Origin: Datura wrightii
Taxonomy: Eukaryota; Streptophyta; Magnoliopsida; Solanales; Solanaceae
NCBI GenBank assembly: GCA_035772735.1
Contig: JASDFA010000018.1
Span: forward strand, 63,146,001 to 63,210,000
Reading direction: 5' to 3'
DNA length: 64,000 bases
The notes under the pieces are model-generated. The model did no database searches. It saw nothing but the letters and a program-made list of their open reading frames with translations, and was not told where the DNA came from. Made by a program: the position numbers and the translations under genes. Of the stretch, positions 47,022 to 59,423 are shown in pieces; within the stretch, counting starts at the first letter, position 1; the number at the start of each line of letters is the position of its first letter.

Positions 47022-48906
47022 CAATTTTTTAATTTGGTTTGTGTTGATTTTGTTATTTTCATTATGTTTTTGTCTTTGATGGAAAGTTAAGCACAGATGG
47101 AGTGGAAGTCTAAGTACCCGAGAAGGAGGAAGCTAAAAAGCATGGAATAGAAGAAGTGTTGGGTCAAACACCCACCTATGAAAACTTGAAGAAAAGCATG
47201 CTTTTAGCTTGGCATAAAGGCTCAGGGAGTATTTCTCATCCTGTTAATTTTAATTTGATGCTATGAGGACATAGCAGGATTTAAGTATGGGGTGAGGAAA
47301 ATTTCAAAAATTTTGTGCTTAACGATTTTTGGTGAATGTAATGCTTGTGCGAAATATTTGAAAAATATATTTGAAAATATTTTGTGAATTTTTGTGAGTC
47401 AAGCATAACTTCATCACCCGTTGGTTTTTCTTTTCGGTTCTTTTTCGACGGGGGATCTTTGAACCGAAGAATAAAAATTTTTCTTTGTTTGTATATAATG
47501 TTTTTAGTCATAGTTAGGGACTATTTCCGACGATGGATGGATGACGACCGTCTTGAGGAAAATTAGTCAATAGGCCTTGGGTTTTGAACCCGTAGCTAAT
47601 TGATGGCTTGATATTCTTGTAATGTGCTATACATGATTATAAGATGCAAGTATGTTCAGTGTTGAAGCTTGCAAGTGTATAACTTTGTGTGAGACACTTA
47701 GGTTCTTGAATTTGACTCAATATGATTGAAGCTAATTCTGAATTCTTGTGATTAGCTGAGTAAGAGTCTACTGAATGTGTCTGGAATTGAGCATGTGCCA
47801 TGAGTGTAAGGTTTTTGAGTATTTTGTGCTATTGTGGAGTGTCTAGAACTTTCCTGGTGTGTTTATAAAATGAAATGAAGGATATCAATTGTAGGAAATG
47901 ATTTAGGCATTTCTTTGAATGAACCTAAATGTTATCCCTCAGTTTACCTACCTCGAATATTTAATCCTAGTTAGCCCCATTGAGCCTTGAGCCTATTATT
48001 TGATAGCTGCAACATAAGATTAATCCTTTTTCTTTCATTAGCCTTGAAGTTGATCCAAAACTCCTAAGCGCTTAAAGGAAAAATCCGAAAGAGTAAAGGA
48101 GTGAGAAGAATGAAAAAGAAGGAAAAGTGGCAGCTGTAAAAGTTGAAAGGTCAAGGGTGCACTTGTTGAAAAGGCTGGAATAGTGGTAGGGAGTAAGAGA
48201 ACAAATTAATGAAAAAGTTACTTATAGAACTCCTTACTAATAAGTTGAGAGTGCCTAAAGAAATGGGGAAACAAAAGAGGAAAAAGAAAGCTGAAAAGAG
48301 ATGAAGGTGAAGTAAGAGAAGGGAAGTCCATAATGAGGGCGTGATGTATTAAAAGCGCTTAGGGAAGATAGTCACTATTACTGGCCATAATAGTACCTAC
48401 CCATCCCTTAGTTACATTACAATCTAAAAAGTCCTACTTGATCTTACATTCGTACATCCTTAAATTAGTGGAATAAAATACTAAGGGCAAGCTTATGGGT
48501 CATTACATGATGCATATGAATTCTTTGTGAGAGTGAGCGTAATTCTATTCATGTACCCACATATGTTGTGATTTACAATATTTTTTGCATGTGAAAATGG
48601 GTAACTCTCTTGCCGTGAGGGAACATGTTGAATGAAGTATATAATTCTTGTTGGATTTCTTGATCAGTTGATTCACATGATTTTGCTAAGATTGAGAGTC
48701 GGTTATTGAGGTTAAGAAGTCTTGGCAGGGTTGTATTTCATTTCAATGATTAAATCGTGCATGCTCTATTTGTAACTTGCTATCTTAAATAATCAGTACA
48801 GTTGTAGCTTGAAGTATCTTGCTAAATTATCTATGTGTGAGTCTCCGTATGCATGAGATGTAAAAGGTTTGTTCGAGGACGAACAAGGCTTAAAGTGTGG
48901 GGTAGG
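47022..48906 (+). other. E1 3' non-coding tail and PPT
   Basis: No coding frame. Contains TTCGGTTC/GAACCGAA (47433-47468) followed by AATAAA (47470-47475), and GGATGACGACCGTC (near 47538), all shared with E2. It ends in AAGTGTGGGGTAGG before the 3' LTR. Confidence 0.75.
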
Positions 48907-50483
48907 TGATCGTGGGCAAAAATAGCATGCCCGAGTGATACTTTATAACTTAGTTTGCCTTGTTTATCTATTTATTTATATATATTTTCATGTGATTTTA
49001 TATAAATGTGAATATATGTACTAACCAACATGATTAGTTCTTGTTTTGTAGGTTTACATGAATTTGAGGAACTAATTTATAAGTTGGTGAAGTAGAGGAA
49101 TGGAGTCGGGAGCAATTGGCGAAAGTCGGCAAGGAGTATGCCTTGGAAAGGCTGGCCGCGCTAGGCAGCATGCCACGCTGTGCGTGTGCCGCCCCCAGCG
49201 TTGTGCCACGCCAGGCCAGCTGCACGCCAGGAGCATTCCAACGCACTGCATGAGCAGCGTGTCACGCCGGCAGCACGGTGATCCTCGGCAATTTTGGCAT
49301 CCTGAGGCAATTTCCAGAGAGCCTCTGCGTTATCTCCATGTCACAGAGGCAGTGCTCCGTGATACACTCCGTGACACGGAACCATTCCACGACAGGCTTA
49401 ATTTTGCAAAATTCTCATTTATTATAAATAGGACCCTTAGCTCCTAAAATCATTTGGTCACGATTTTATTCTGGAAAACCACCTAGGAGTGAAGGGAGAA
49501 GTGGGAGAACTCATCTAGGGTTTGTCAAATTCCCTTCTCTTCTATCAATTCTTGTAAGTATGTTAATTTAGTTGTAGTTACTTGTAGTTTTACGAACATG
49601 AATGGCTAGAACCCTTCCTCTAGGGTTGAAGCCATGAATTATGATTGTGTTTTTATGAATTTGTCTTGGAATTAAGTTATTGATTGTTGTTTTGTCTTGC
49701 ATTCTGGATTATTGGTTGTTTTGATGATTGATCACCATGAAAACATACTTGTTAACTTAGGCATTTGCTTGAGGAAGCATTTACCTAGGTCAGAACATGA
49801 GAATGTGAGGAGCATGATTGTATCTCACGGTATAATTTGTGTTAGGATAGAGATATACCTAATGCCTTGCTTGGTTGATAAAACGGGATGATTTAGAGAC
49901 CGACTTAGAATTATCACATCACCAATCGAAGAAGTAGTTGTGAGGCTAAGTTGAGTCGAATGATTAGGTGTACGAGAGTCCCTAATCATTTCCACGTAAA
50001 CCACATCCATGTAATTAATTGCCCACGAACTAGAATTAGCATCCTCGCTCACAATGTTCCAGTGAGGCTAGTTTGTCATATTTAGAGGCTCGAAAGGCCA
50101 TGAGAATGCAATTCTAATTATGTGAGACGACAATTAATAGTTTCATACTTAAGCTATTGCAAATCGTAACAGCGCATGATTATCTGGTTTTAACTCTATG
50201 TTGGTCCTAAAGTGAATTCAGAGTATTTCGTTGACCCAAAATTAGACTTAATTAAACCTTCTCGAAAACTTCTATAATCAACATTTGTGTTATTTAATAT
50301 CACACATGAACTAGATAGTTAGCTGAATTTGTCCAGTCCCTATGGGTTCGACATTCCGGTTCTTAAAAAGAGCCACTATATTACTTGCACGACCCGTACA
50401 CTTGCGGGAAACGCGTTAACAAGTTTTTGGCGCCGTTGCCGGGGAGTCAACAAGTTTTTGGCGCCGTTGCCGATGAGTCAACA
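48907..50483 (+). repeat. E1 3' LTR (1577 bp) with two captured PBS-like units
   Basis: Starts TGATCGTGGGC. PBS-like words at 50428 (perfect) and 50459 (GATGA in place of GGGGA) lie inside the LTR, which ends GAGTCAACA directly before the TSD. Confidence 0.87.
49423..49430 (+). promoter_or_regulatory. TATA box of E1 3' LTR
   Basis: TATAAATAGG, the counterpart of 43259. Confidence 0.6.
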
Positions 50484-50488
50484 GCTTG
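50484..50488. repeat. Target-site duplication GCTTG of E1, right copy
   Basis: Pairs with 42638-42642. The C LTR continues from 50489. Confidence 0.87.
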
Positions 50489-52511
50489 GTGCAGGTCATC
50501 TAGGTGGAAACAACGGGTGATATAACGAATCATTGTTTGAAGGGATGACTCAAACTGTGGAGTCGTAGGATCGAACCTGAGAATGTGAAGTCGGGCAGTG
50601 GAGACGACGGATGAATACCACGAGTCGTGGTATCCAAGAACAACCCATTAGGATGGTCATTGTCACCACCAGTGCAGAAATTTCAAGAATTTCATTAAGG
50701 GAATTTTCATTATTCCTAAGTTCTAGGGTCCTAAACTACGTCATTTAAGGCTCGAAATGCAGTGTTTTATGAGGGTAAAACCTATCCTAGGCTTATTCAT
50801 ATCCATGCATGCAAATTTACAAAATTAGGGAGGTGATCAAGCTTGTTCTTCTTCATGTATTCTTCAATTTTCCATGGGGCTTTCAAGGAGTGGTAAAATC
50901 TGATCTTCCTCATGTATGTAGGGTTATGAGTGGGTGAAACCTTTCATACCCATGCCCAATCCTCTCTAAATTATGAATTTCCTATGTCTATTCTATGGGG
51001 TTTTAACCCAATGCATGAACTTCCTAATTCTCTACATGGGTATGATTTAAATATGTTCCTACTATTGTATTATGATTCATGGGCAAGTTTTACGTTATTT
51101 TTGATGAAAAATCATGTCCTAAGTTCATTAAATTGAAATTCCCAATTAGGGAAAGTTCATGAAAGATGAGATTTGTGATGAATGCATGATTATGATGAGA
51201 TATTATGATGAAGAGCATGTTTCCAGCTACCCATGTTTATAATCATGTCTTCAATATGAATTGAGTATTTTCCAAGCATGTTAAAGTATTGGATAATGCT
51301 CACATGTTAGAGTATGATTCATGATTTTCACAAATTAAGCTTACCACATGGTTTTCGAGCGAAGACTCCTAATTATATTTCAGCTTGAGGTATGGTTTGA
51401 GATAAAGCTTCTCTTATGCCTGATTTCTGATTTGAGATGTATTTGATTATTAAGCTTCGTCAATTGACGATGGTAAGCTTCATTGAAAAACGATGGAGAG
51501 CGTATGCATGTTTTTGGGAGTAGTATCTAGTACCGAGTAGGCTAAGGGTCGATCACCCTATGCCTCAGAACTACGCACCAAAGTAGGTTTATACTTATAT
51601 ATATATTACTTCGGGACCTCCCTTGTGAGCTATCCCCTTCCCTATTGGGCCACGAACATGATATCGATATGTGGTATCGTCCTTAGACCTAGCAAGGCTT
51701 TGGACGGCTCTACCCACTTGAGTGTGATAGTTGAGACCACGTAAACTCTATCGTGGTATGTCAGTTAAAAGACGAGTCTCCTATTGTTCCTCATGATTTT
51801 AGTTATGCATATTCATCATTCATGATATACATGTCCATATATGTTCTAAAGCAGGTTTGACCCAATGTTCGGTTTTATGTATGATTATCATATTTCAGCT
51901 TTGGGTCAATTGATTCAGTTATGATGTTATGTTATGTTGAGATGATGTTTTCAGAAAGAATGCATGCAAGCCATACTTTTCGACTCTTATTTTGTTTATG
52001 TTTATATTATGCATGTTTTAAATGATTTTACTTTTCTCAGCAGTTTCACTTATCTTGCATACTCGGTACATTCCACGTACTGACCGCATACTCTATGCTG
52101 TATCATTTTATGATACAGGCTTCGATCTTCAGACGCAGCACCATCATTAGCTTATTCCAGAGATTTGCATCCAGATCTTAGTGAGTCCTCATTCTCCGAG
52201 GACTAGTTTGATATCACTTATCTTTTCATGTTCAGTTTTCTAGACATGCCAGGTTAGTTGGGGGGTTTTGTCCCATCAATCCATCAGACATGTTAGAGGC
52301 TTTTAGACTAAATGTAGTATTCAACTGTTATAAATGTAGTGCGTTCCGCTTTCCATGTTATGTCATGTTTATGATTCCTCTATGTCGTTATGCTAAGTAT
52401 TCCGATTTATTGATATTGAGTTAGATGTATGTGCATTCCATGAGTCGACTTGGAGTCTCTCGGGGATCCTTGTCCCATGTCTCGATCCGGGCTTCCATTT
52501 GGGTCATGATA

Positions 52512-52516
52512 GGAGT
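52512..52516. repeat. Target-site duplication GGAGT of C, right copy
   Basis: The true right TSD of the C insertion in B1, followed by TGAATTATAC. Confidence 0.85.
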
Positions 52517-52793
52517 TGAATTATACAAAAGAAGTGAAAAGAGTGAAGAAAATGGTGAAGTTGCAGGCCTCAGTATGAGCCATACCATCCTGGTATAAGT
52601 GGTGCTATGCATTTACGATAAGATCCAGAGGAACTGCACAAGGTGATGGCTAAGTACGACTCTTGGTACGAGGCATACCACAACAGTTGTGGTAAATAAT
52701 AGAATTATGCACTTTCCTAGTCTCATGGTAGGGATAGCAGCTACAAGTTGTGATGACCGCATACGACTCATATCAAGGAGCCGTGGTGAACTC
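52517..52793 (+). repeat. B1 LTR continued after C
   Basis: Continuation of 25942-26065. The B3 copy shows the same order of words without an insertion (GGAGTGAAAACGTGCAAAAG). It ends at the B2 insertion with AACTC (52789-52793). Confidence 0.78.
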
Positions 52794-54395
52794 TGATGTG
52801 CTGTGAGTCTACAACACTTTCAACTCTTAAAACTGAGAAAATAGCATGGACTTTGGTATGATTATATGGATACGAGGAACTTTTACTTTGATTTCAGGGA
52901 AAATAAGTGTTGGAGCAAAAATGTGCAAAAGAGGCTTAAAAATGCATAAAATCAGCTAAGTACAAGTCTCAATATGAGTCGTATCTTGATTGTACGAGTC
53001 ATACTGAGAACTGTGATAAATTCTGGAGGCTGAAGTAAGAGGAAAGTAACATTTGACTCTCAGTAAAATCTCTAACTGGAGTCGTGGAACTGCTTAGAGA
53101 AATTTGCAAAAAGGCAGACTCTTGGTATGGATGGACTCACAGATCATAGCATGAACATATGACCCGTACCATAAGCTATGGTGAACTTCTGAAGATTCTT
53201 CAATACTTGGCAGAATTTCAGACACTATAAACAGTATGCATCGTAAGAGGAAGATATGAGTCGTACCACAACACTCGTGGAAAATTTTCAAAGATGTCAG
53301 AGTTCTCAAGGCCAAACCACAGATGCATTCTATGACTCATAGGACCGTGGTACAAGTCTTACTAGCCTACCAACACTTAGAAAAATCTGCAGCAGCTAGG
53401 CACATACAAGAAGCAGGTACGACCCCTACAATCTTGCTACGGGTTGTAGGTCCAATCGTGACACAGTCGACGCCAAATATGCAAAATTCACTGTTAGCTT
53501 AGGAAAAGGTTTCTAATGTCTGTATAAATAGCTTTTATGTTTTATTTTATTCAAAGAACATAGAAAAAAAGAAGTATACTATTTTTTTTGTGAATTTTTA
53601 TCAAGTTTTGAGGAGCAATTCTTGGGATCAAATTCTTGAATTCCTCAATTGTTGCTGTAAGTATTTAATTATGTATTTTTATCTAAATGCAAATTGTAAT
53701 ATTACAACCATGAGAGGCTAAAACCTCCACAACTAGGGGTTGTTGGAACCATGGTGGATTAACGAAATAGGGTTACACAAAAGTGATTCAAAACCAATGC
53801 TAAACATTTGTATTATATTCTCTTCATCTTTAAACATTTCTTAACGGTGTACACAGTTAGGCCCAAATTCTTTACTTGTTTGAACCTAGAGAAGTTGAGA
53901 TTAGGAAGAGAGAATTAAAACAAAGACTTGGTCTTTATGATCATTGTATTAACTTGTGTTATGGTCATAGGATAGTTAAATTTGGAACATATTGATAATG
54001 GTTAATTTGCAATTGCTCATGAGACCTGACCTGGTGATTGAGTAAAGTCATCCAATAGGGACTAACTAGTCGTTTGGATGAACCCTAGTTTTCAGTTCTA
54101 CAAGTAAGCATTGTGATTGATCACGTGTGTATACCCGAAGTAGTTATGAACCCATGGGGAAATTACCCTAGTTGTTTGCAAATCTTGATTTATATCACAA
54201 ATATAATCTTGTTTTAATATTGTTTTCTTTAAAATCCCCCAATTTTGAAGATAACTCACCAATAAGTTCAATTACCGGCATTGGTCTAGATCTTACCCTA
54301 TTCCCTGTAGGTTCGACCCTAATCTCTTAGTTGGGTTCTTTATTGACAACAACCGCTTGATATTTTGTAAGGAAGTGTGAGTTTGAGTGTTATCA
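52794..54395 (+). mobile_element. B2: solo LTR inserted in B1
   Basis: 1602 bp from TGATGTGCTGTGAG to GAGTGTTATCA, flanked by AACTC at 52789-52793 and 54396-54400. There is no internal domain, so this is a product of LTR-LTR recombination. TATA box TATAAATA at 53523-53530. The LTR end resembles those that precede tRNA-Asp PBSs in Athila/Tat elements, which suggests but does not prove that relation. Confidence 0.85.
53523..53530 (+). promoter_or_regulatory. TATA box of B2 LTR
   Basis: TGTATAAATAGC. B3 has TGTATAAATACT at 59293-59304. Confidence 0.5.
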
Positions 54396-54400
54396 AACTC
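54396..54400. repeat. Target-site duplication AACTC of B2, right copy
   Basis: Pairs with 52789-52793 and with 36947-36951 of the duplicated flank. Confidence 0.85.
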
Positions 54401-54922
54401 TGGAGAAAAGGTTGATTTGCAAACCTCAGGGTACGATAGGATACCACAAGTCGTCAGATCAAGGTACGAGTTGTATCAAAGCACTCATGAAAATATTTAG
54501 ATGATGCCAAATCTCATAGTATCATACTACAAAAGGAATATACAACTCATAAAAACATTGTATAATTCGTACCAGCTCCCAGGACTTAACAAATTTCAAA
54601 GCTACCTAGCATTGTACGACTGGAAGGTACGACTAGTAGCTACAAGCTACGACTAGTAGGATCTAGCGGCGACAGTTATAGCAGTTTCCCTATTAATTTA
54701 GGAAATATTTTTGATTATTTGTATAAAAACTTTTCTAGGTTATGTTTTGTTAGGAGACACTTAGGAATACTTTGAGACCGACTTTTTGATAGAGAACGAA
54801 TACTTCGGAGATTCTTCTTGAGTTTTGCAATATTCTTGGAGATTTATTCATTGTTCTTGAATTGTTGAAAGTTGAATTATGCAATGATCAATTGGGTTTT
54901 TATTTCAATCATTATTGTAAGT
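54401..54922 (+). repeat. B1 LTR, last visible part
   Basis: Divergent but collinear with B2 and B3 (TACGAC words, then GTATAAAAACTTTT, then TTGTAAGT). Cut at 54922 by the T2 LTR. Confidence 0.65.
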
Positions 54923-56358
54923 TGATAACATACAAATTCACTCCTCCTGACAAGAGAGTGTAAACGATCTTTGACAAAATAAATATACCCGATGAGTGTC
55001 TGGATCGAATCCCACAGGGAACATTAGTTGATCACTCAAGAGTTGTCTATCAAATTGATGTAATTTGCATCCACGTCTCGACAACAATAAAGTAAAAATT
55101 TGGGAAGTCACAACTTGACGATTGAACTACAAAATTTGCTCACAAAAGCAGGGACAAAGTGTAGAAAATACCAAAGGAGAGACTACTAGGGGTGTGAAAT
55201 TATTGGGGCATCATCAGATTGAGATTATTTACATCTCCTAGCATTACTCAATAGTATAATAAGTTGTGGACAAGTTTTCATCCTACATTTCTCTCAATTA
55301 GATGCCTTATACTTCGGATTTTCTCAAACCCCAAAGCTTTTTTCACAACAGCCATAATAACTTGGGTAAGAATCAACTATTTCTAGCTTTGATTCTCAAT
55401 AGGTTTTTGAAAATGAGTTTTGACTCTTTCTAGCCCAACCCAACATGATCAACACCCAATTACCCACTAATGTTTCATCACCCATACTCTAAATTTCTTT
55501 TTCAAGAAAAATTAGAGTAACTAAAAACAACCCATATTTGCAACTATGAGTATTTAGATTAAAACTTATATGAAACACTAGAATTACACTAATTGAGTAA
55601 ATCTTAGATCAATTGAATAATACCCAACTCAAATCAACCCCAATCATCCACACACCCCTAGAAAGGAAATTAGATACTCATATAAGTAGAAGAAGACAAT
55701 GAATTTAATAATAATTCTGCATCCATTCAACAAAATGAGTAAGAAAAATTCAAGCTCAAAGTTCTGATCTCCAATGGAGTTTTCTACCTTTTCAAAGAAG
55801 AAGCAGATGAGTGCTTCTCTCTCTACTTCTCTCTCTAATTCAATACAAAGCCAATAGAATAATGAAAATTGATATAGAATAATGAAAGGTTCAGTTCCTT
55901 TTTGAGATATACAAAAATACTATACATTCTTTCTCCCTTTTTTTGAGTTGGACATATTTACCCCTTTGATGTCGAGTGTGACTTGCAATTCACTAGAGGT
56001 TCGCCAATGCTCATCCGTAGTCCGCTGATCGATTTTGGCTTATGGTCTGTGAGTTCAGAAGCACTTCAGTGTTGGCACCAGTGGTTCGCCGGTGCTGATC
56101 TGCGGCCGGTCGATAGCTATTCTTCATCAGAACAATAAGGAAGTACGATCAATCGATGTTTTGCCGGTGTCCTCCGGTGGAGCACCGGTCCTCATCTCTT
56201 TTTTTCATGCTTTTTGCTCAATTTCATGATTTTCCTATTCAAGTTAAGTACCTGCAAAGATTAAGAAAAAAGGGCATAAAATCCACCTAAATAACCTAAA
56301 AACTAATTAAAAACTCATGTTTAAGAGCCTAGTGAGTTGGTATATTACCAACTCATCA
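54923..56358 (-). repeat. T2 3' LTR (1436 bp)
   Basis: Sense start on the right TGATGAGTTGGTAATATACC with an immediate short inverted repeat (GAGTTGGTA/TACCAACTC). Sense end on the left TTTGTATGTTATCA. Related to the T1 LTR. Confidence 0.82.
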
Positions 56359-58364
56359 AACCACCAAACTTGAATCATTGCTGGTCCTCAAGTAATACAA
56401 TTCTTTACATTTGAGAAAATGGAACAACATGTCATATATGAATCTCTATGCACTAAGGACCAGTGAGCCTCAGATAACCCAAAAATGCTCACCAACTCAA
56501 GGAAAAAGAGAAAAGATTCCCCAAAATATGAAAAAGTTTCAAGAGGTAACCACACTAATTGGGCATGATTCATAAATGCTTTCATTCTTCAAAACAGGGG
56601 CATGGTCTATCAAAAAAGCACACACAACATCTCAAATCGTTACAAACTCATATTCAAGGTTTGCCTTGAAGCTCACAACACTAATGTCCCAATCACTTCT
56701 TCGCACCAATGCAAGCATGTTCTCCAAGGGGGTGATGCCACTCACAAGAAGAGAGAATCCTATTTTATTTATCATCAAAAAATGCACACACAAGGGATTA
56801 TAGAAAAGGACAATAACGGTCACTCTTACAAAGAAATTCTTCATGCACACAACTTGATCCATAAACTTTCCCTTCGTGTGATTCGCCACTAATATAGAGT
56901 TGCTACACTCAGAATCAATTAGGACTTGGGGGTCATAATGAAGGCTGGGGGTAAGGGTAGGACAATTTTTAGCTCTCGTGACTAGAACCACCCTAATGGA
57001 CCTTTTGAACACTTTTAACATCCCATCACACTCTTTAGATCACTCCCCTTTATCTCTCCTTTTTCTTTATCTTCATCTTTTGTTAATAAAGAGCCACCCT
57101 TATAACTCCTATGAGTTTCACATTTAGCCTCATCTAAGCAAGAGGTAACATCTTTCACTATTCTTTCTCTTTTTATGATTCTAGGTTTCTCAACCCATCA
57201 TTTCATTCATTTTGATCATAATTTGGTGCTACCTCACATTGAGGCTCATCACATTTCTCCCCTTCTTGCAAACCCCAAACTTAGGATTTTTGCCTCATTT
57301 CCATTGATTTCCTTATCTCTCCCTATTTTTTGGGCTTCAAGCCCCAGTTTGCATTCGTTCATCACATAAAAGAAGCAATTAGGGAGGATGGGTGCCAAAA
57401 GATAGGATTACAAGGGGATATTGTCTTGTAATATGGTTTCCAATAAAAAGGGTCAAAGGATCAGCATTGGCTAGCAAAGGAAGATGTTTAAGGAGGTCAT
57501 TTTGGGTGAAGTGACTGGCAATAAAAAGCCTAAAATCATGTTCTAAGTGCAACTACTACTAAGATTTCGCCTTGAATCACACTTAGGGAAAGTTCTAGAC
57601 AAACGTATATCTATGGAAATCATTCAATCAGCCTCACCACACAAAGCATCACAGTCTAAGGAGTTCACACAATACATTGCCATAACTAGATTACGATTTT
57701 ACGACAATTGAGCATGTGAATCAACAAGTCAAACAAGGAATGTACAATTTATGATAAGAGAATGCTGCATTTTTTATTTCAAATGCCCTATTTCCTCAAA
57801 ACTCATTTTTTTCATGCAACACAAATATATTTCGGTGGTACCCCTCAAAAACAATTTCAACAAGGCTAAAAAATATGGCATTTTCCCTTAAGAAAGTCGC
57901 CTTGCAATCTATCATTGGAAAACGTCACCCAGTTCGACAATCAAAAATAAAAGAGAAATTGCTCCTAGAGAAAGAATCATAGTATAAAGAAAACCCTTGG
58001 AGTTTATTCACTACCTACTATTTACAAAGGTGAAAATCAGACTTGTACTAATAATTCAAATTTTTTTCCTTTCATTCATTCCGAGCCCGACAAAGGCTCA
58101 ACAACCATTCAACAAACATCAACACGATAAGCCGGCATGGGCAAGATCAATCATCAATAAAATAAGCTCGACAAGGGCATCCCAAGCCCGACAAAGGCTC
58201 ACAAATCATCACAACTCAAAAATAAAAATCCGGCAAGGGCAACATCAATCATCAATAACAATGACAACAACAAAAGAAACATTCATCCCACCCCCAACTA
58301 AAACAATACATTGTCCCCAATATATGCATACAAAACAAATGAGGGTAATAACTCCCTGAAGTGG
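56359..58364 (-). other. T2 3' non-coding tail with PPT
   Basis: No domain recognised. Contains TTGGGGACAATG and GTTGGGGGTGGG on the minus strand after the coding stop. TCTAGAACTTTCC (near 57600) also occurs in the E1 tail (near 47840), which supports a common origin. Confidence 0.65.
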
Positions 58365-58542
58365 TTAGTCATCATCAGCCTCATCATCTTTGGCCTCAAC
58401 ATCCCCAACACGAATTTCATCTCCCAGATCCTCCTCATCATCCCCAAAGCCCTTGAAAAATTCATCAATGGAGCCTCGGATTATAGAAAGGGCATCCATA
58501 GCTGCATCTAGCGCGCTCATGTAGGGCACCACCATTAAGGTC
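58365..58542 (-). CDS. T2 coding 3' end: acidic C-terminal tail
   Basis: Minus frame open from the B3 junction at 58542 to TAA 58365-58367 (58 codons). It reads PYMSALDAAMDALSIIRGSI and then an acidic run (FGDDEEDLGDEI ... DDEADDD). Its position just upstream of the 3' tail fits the end of the last reading frame of an Athila/Tat element. No enzymatic motif is visible, and the 5' part is missing. Confidence 0.5.
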
Positions 58543-59423
58543 TGATGTGTTGTGAGTTTACAACACTTTCGATGCTTAAAACTGGAAAAATAACATGGAC
58601 TTAGGTGTGTTTATATGGATATGAGGTGATTTTACTTTGTTTTTCAGGGAAAATAGTTGTTGGAGTGAAAACGTGCAAAAGTTGCAGAAAAGTGCAAAAA
58701 AAAACGTCAAGCACTGATCTCAGTCTGAGTCGTTCCAAGATTGTACGAGCCGTACTAAGACTCTTGGAAAAGCTCAGAAGATTGGTAAAAGGCCAAGGCA
58801 AAGTGCAACTCTCAGTACAAGCCGTACCATCCTGGTATGAGCCATAACTTGAGTCGTAGAATATATTAGAGAAATTTAAATAGTTGAAGTCTCCTGACAC
58901 GGGTAGCAATTATGGATCGTAGCATCTACCTACAACCCGTATGAGGAGCTAGGAAAAACATCAGTGATTTTTTGGACATGGAAGATCTCATGCTATGATA
59001 AGCTATTACAAGTCATAGGAGCAAGGTACGAGGCGTACCAAGACACTCGTAAAAATTTTCAACAGATGTTAGAGTTCTTAAATCCAAACCACTACTTGAT
59101 TGTACGACTCATAAGATCTTGTTATGAGTCATACCAAATGCCAACACTTAGCAAATTCAACATAAGCCAAGGGATGTACGAGACAAGGTATGACCCGTAC
59201 AATCCTATTATGGGTCATACGAGGGGTCGTAGGAAGTGTCAACATTAAATTTAGTTATTTCCTTGTTAACTTAGGAAAAGGATTTTATTGTCTGTATAAA
59301 TACTTTTTAGGTTTCTTTTGGTTCAGATTTGGTCACCAAACATTAGAGAAACACTTAGAGAGAATTTTTACCTAGTTGTAATTAGATTTTGACAATATTG
59401 GAGTGCAATTCTTGAGATCATAA
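58543..59423 (+). repeat. B3: truncated B-family LTR
   Basis: Starts TGATGTGTTGTGAGTTTACAAC. TATA box at 59295-59302. The 3' end is replaced at 59424 by F. AGGTC (58538-58542) would be its left TSD. Confidence 0.8.

Larger units (their letters stand above)
42643..50483 (+). mobile_element. E1: Athila-like retrotransposon lacking RT, RNase H and integrase
   Basis: LTRs 42643-44351 and 48907-50483, TSD GCTTG, tRNA-Asp type PBS, gag and protease in one decayed frame, then a conserved 3' block and a long non-coding tail ending in a PPT-like AAGTGTGGGGTAGG. The pol enzymes between protease and 3' block are absent, so E1 is non-autonomous. It sits in the 3' LTR of C. Confidence 0.92.
42241..52511 (+). 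repeat. Second (3') C LTR, interrupted by E1
   Basis: Pieces 42241-42642 and 50489-52511 (2425 bp without E1). Starts TGTAATACCC, ends GGGTCATGATA (TGACA in the first copy). Followed by GGAGT (52512-52516) and the same B1 sequence as after the first copy. A perfect 9-bp inverted repeat, ATACCACGA/TCGTGGTAT, lies at 50615-50633. Confidence 0.87.
54923..58542 (-). mobile_element. T2: 3' part of an Athila/Tat-type element
   Basis: Minus strand: end of a coding frame (58542-58365), long non-coding tail, PPT-like AAGTTTGGTGG (56369-56359) and a 3' LTR (56358-54923). TAAGT (54918-54922) would be its TSD but the partner is not in view. The 5' part is cut off at B3. Confidence 0.8.

Noticed and set aside
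42643..50483. E1 3' LTR as the 5' LTR of a second tandem element
   Set aside because: PBS words after the LTR core suggested this, but no gag follows and GCTTG matches the left TSD, so the PBS units belong to the LTR.
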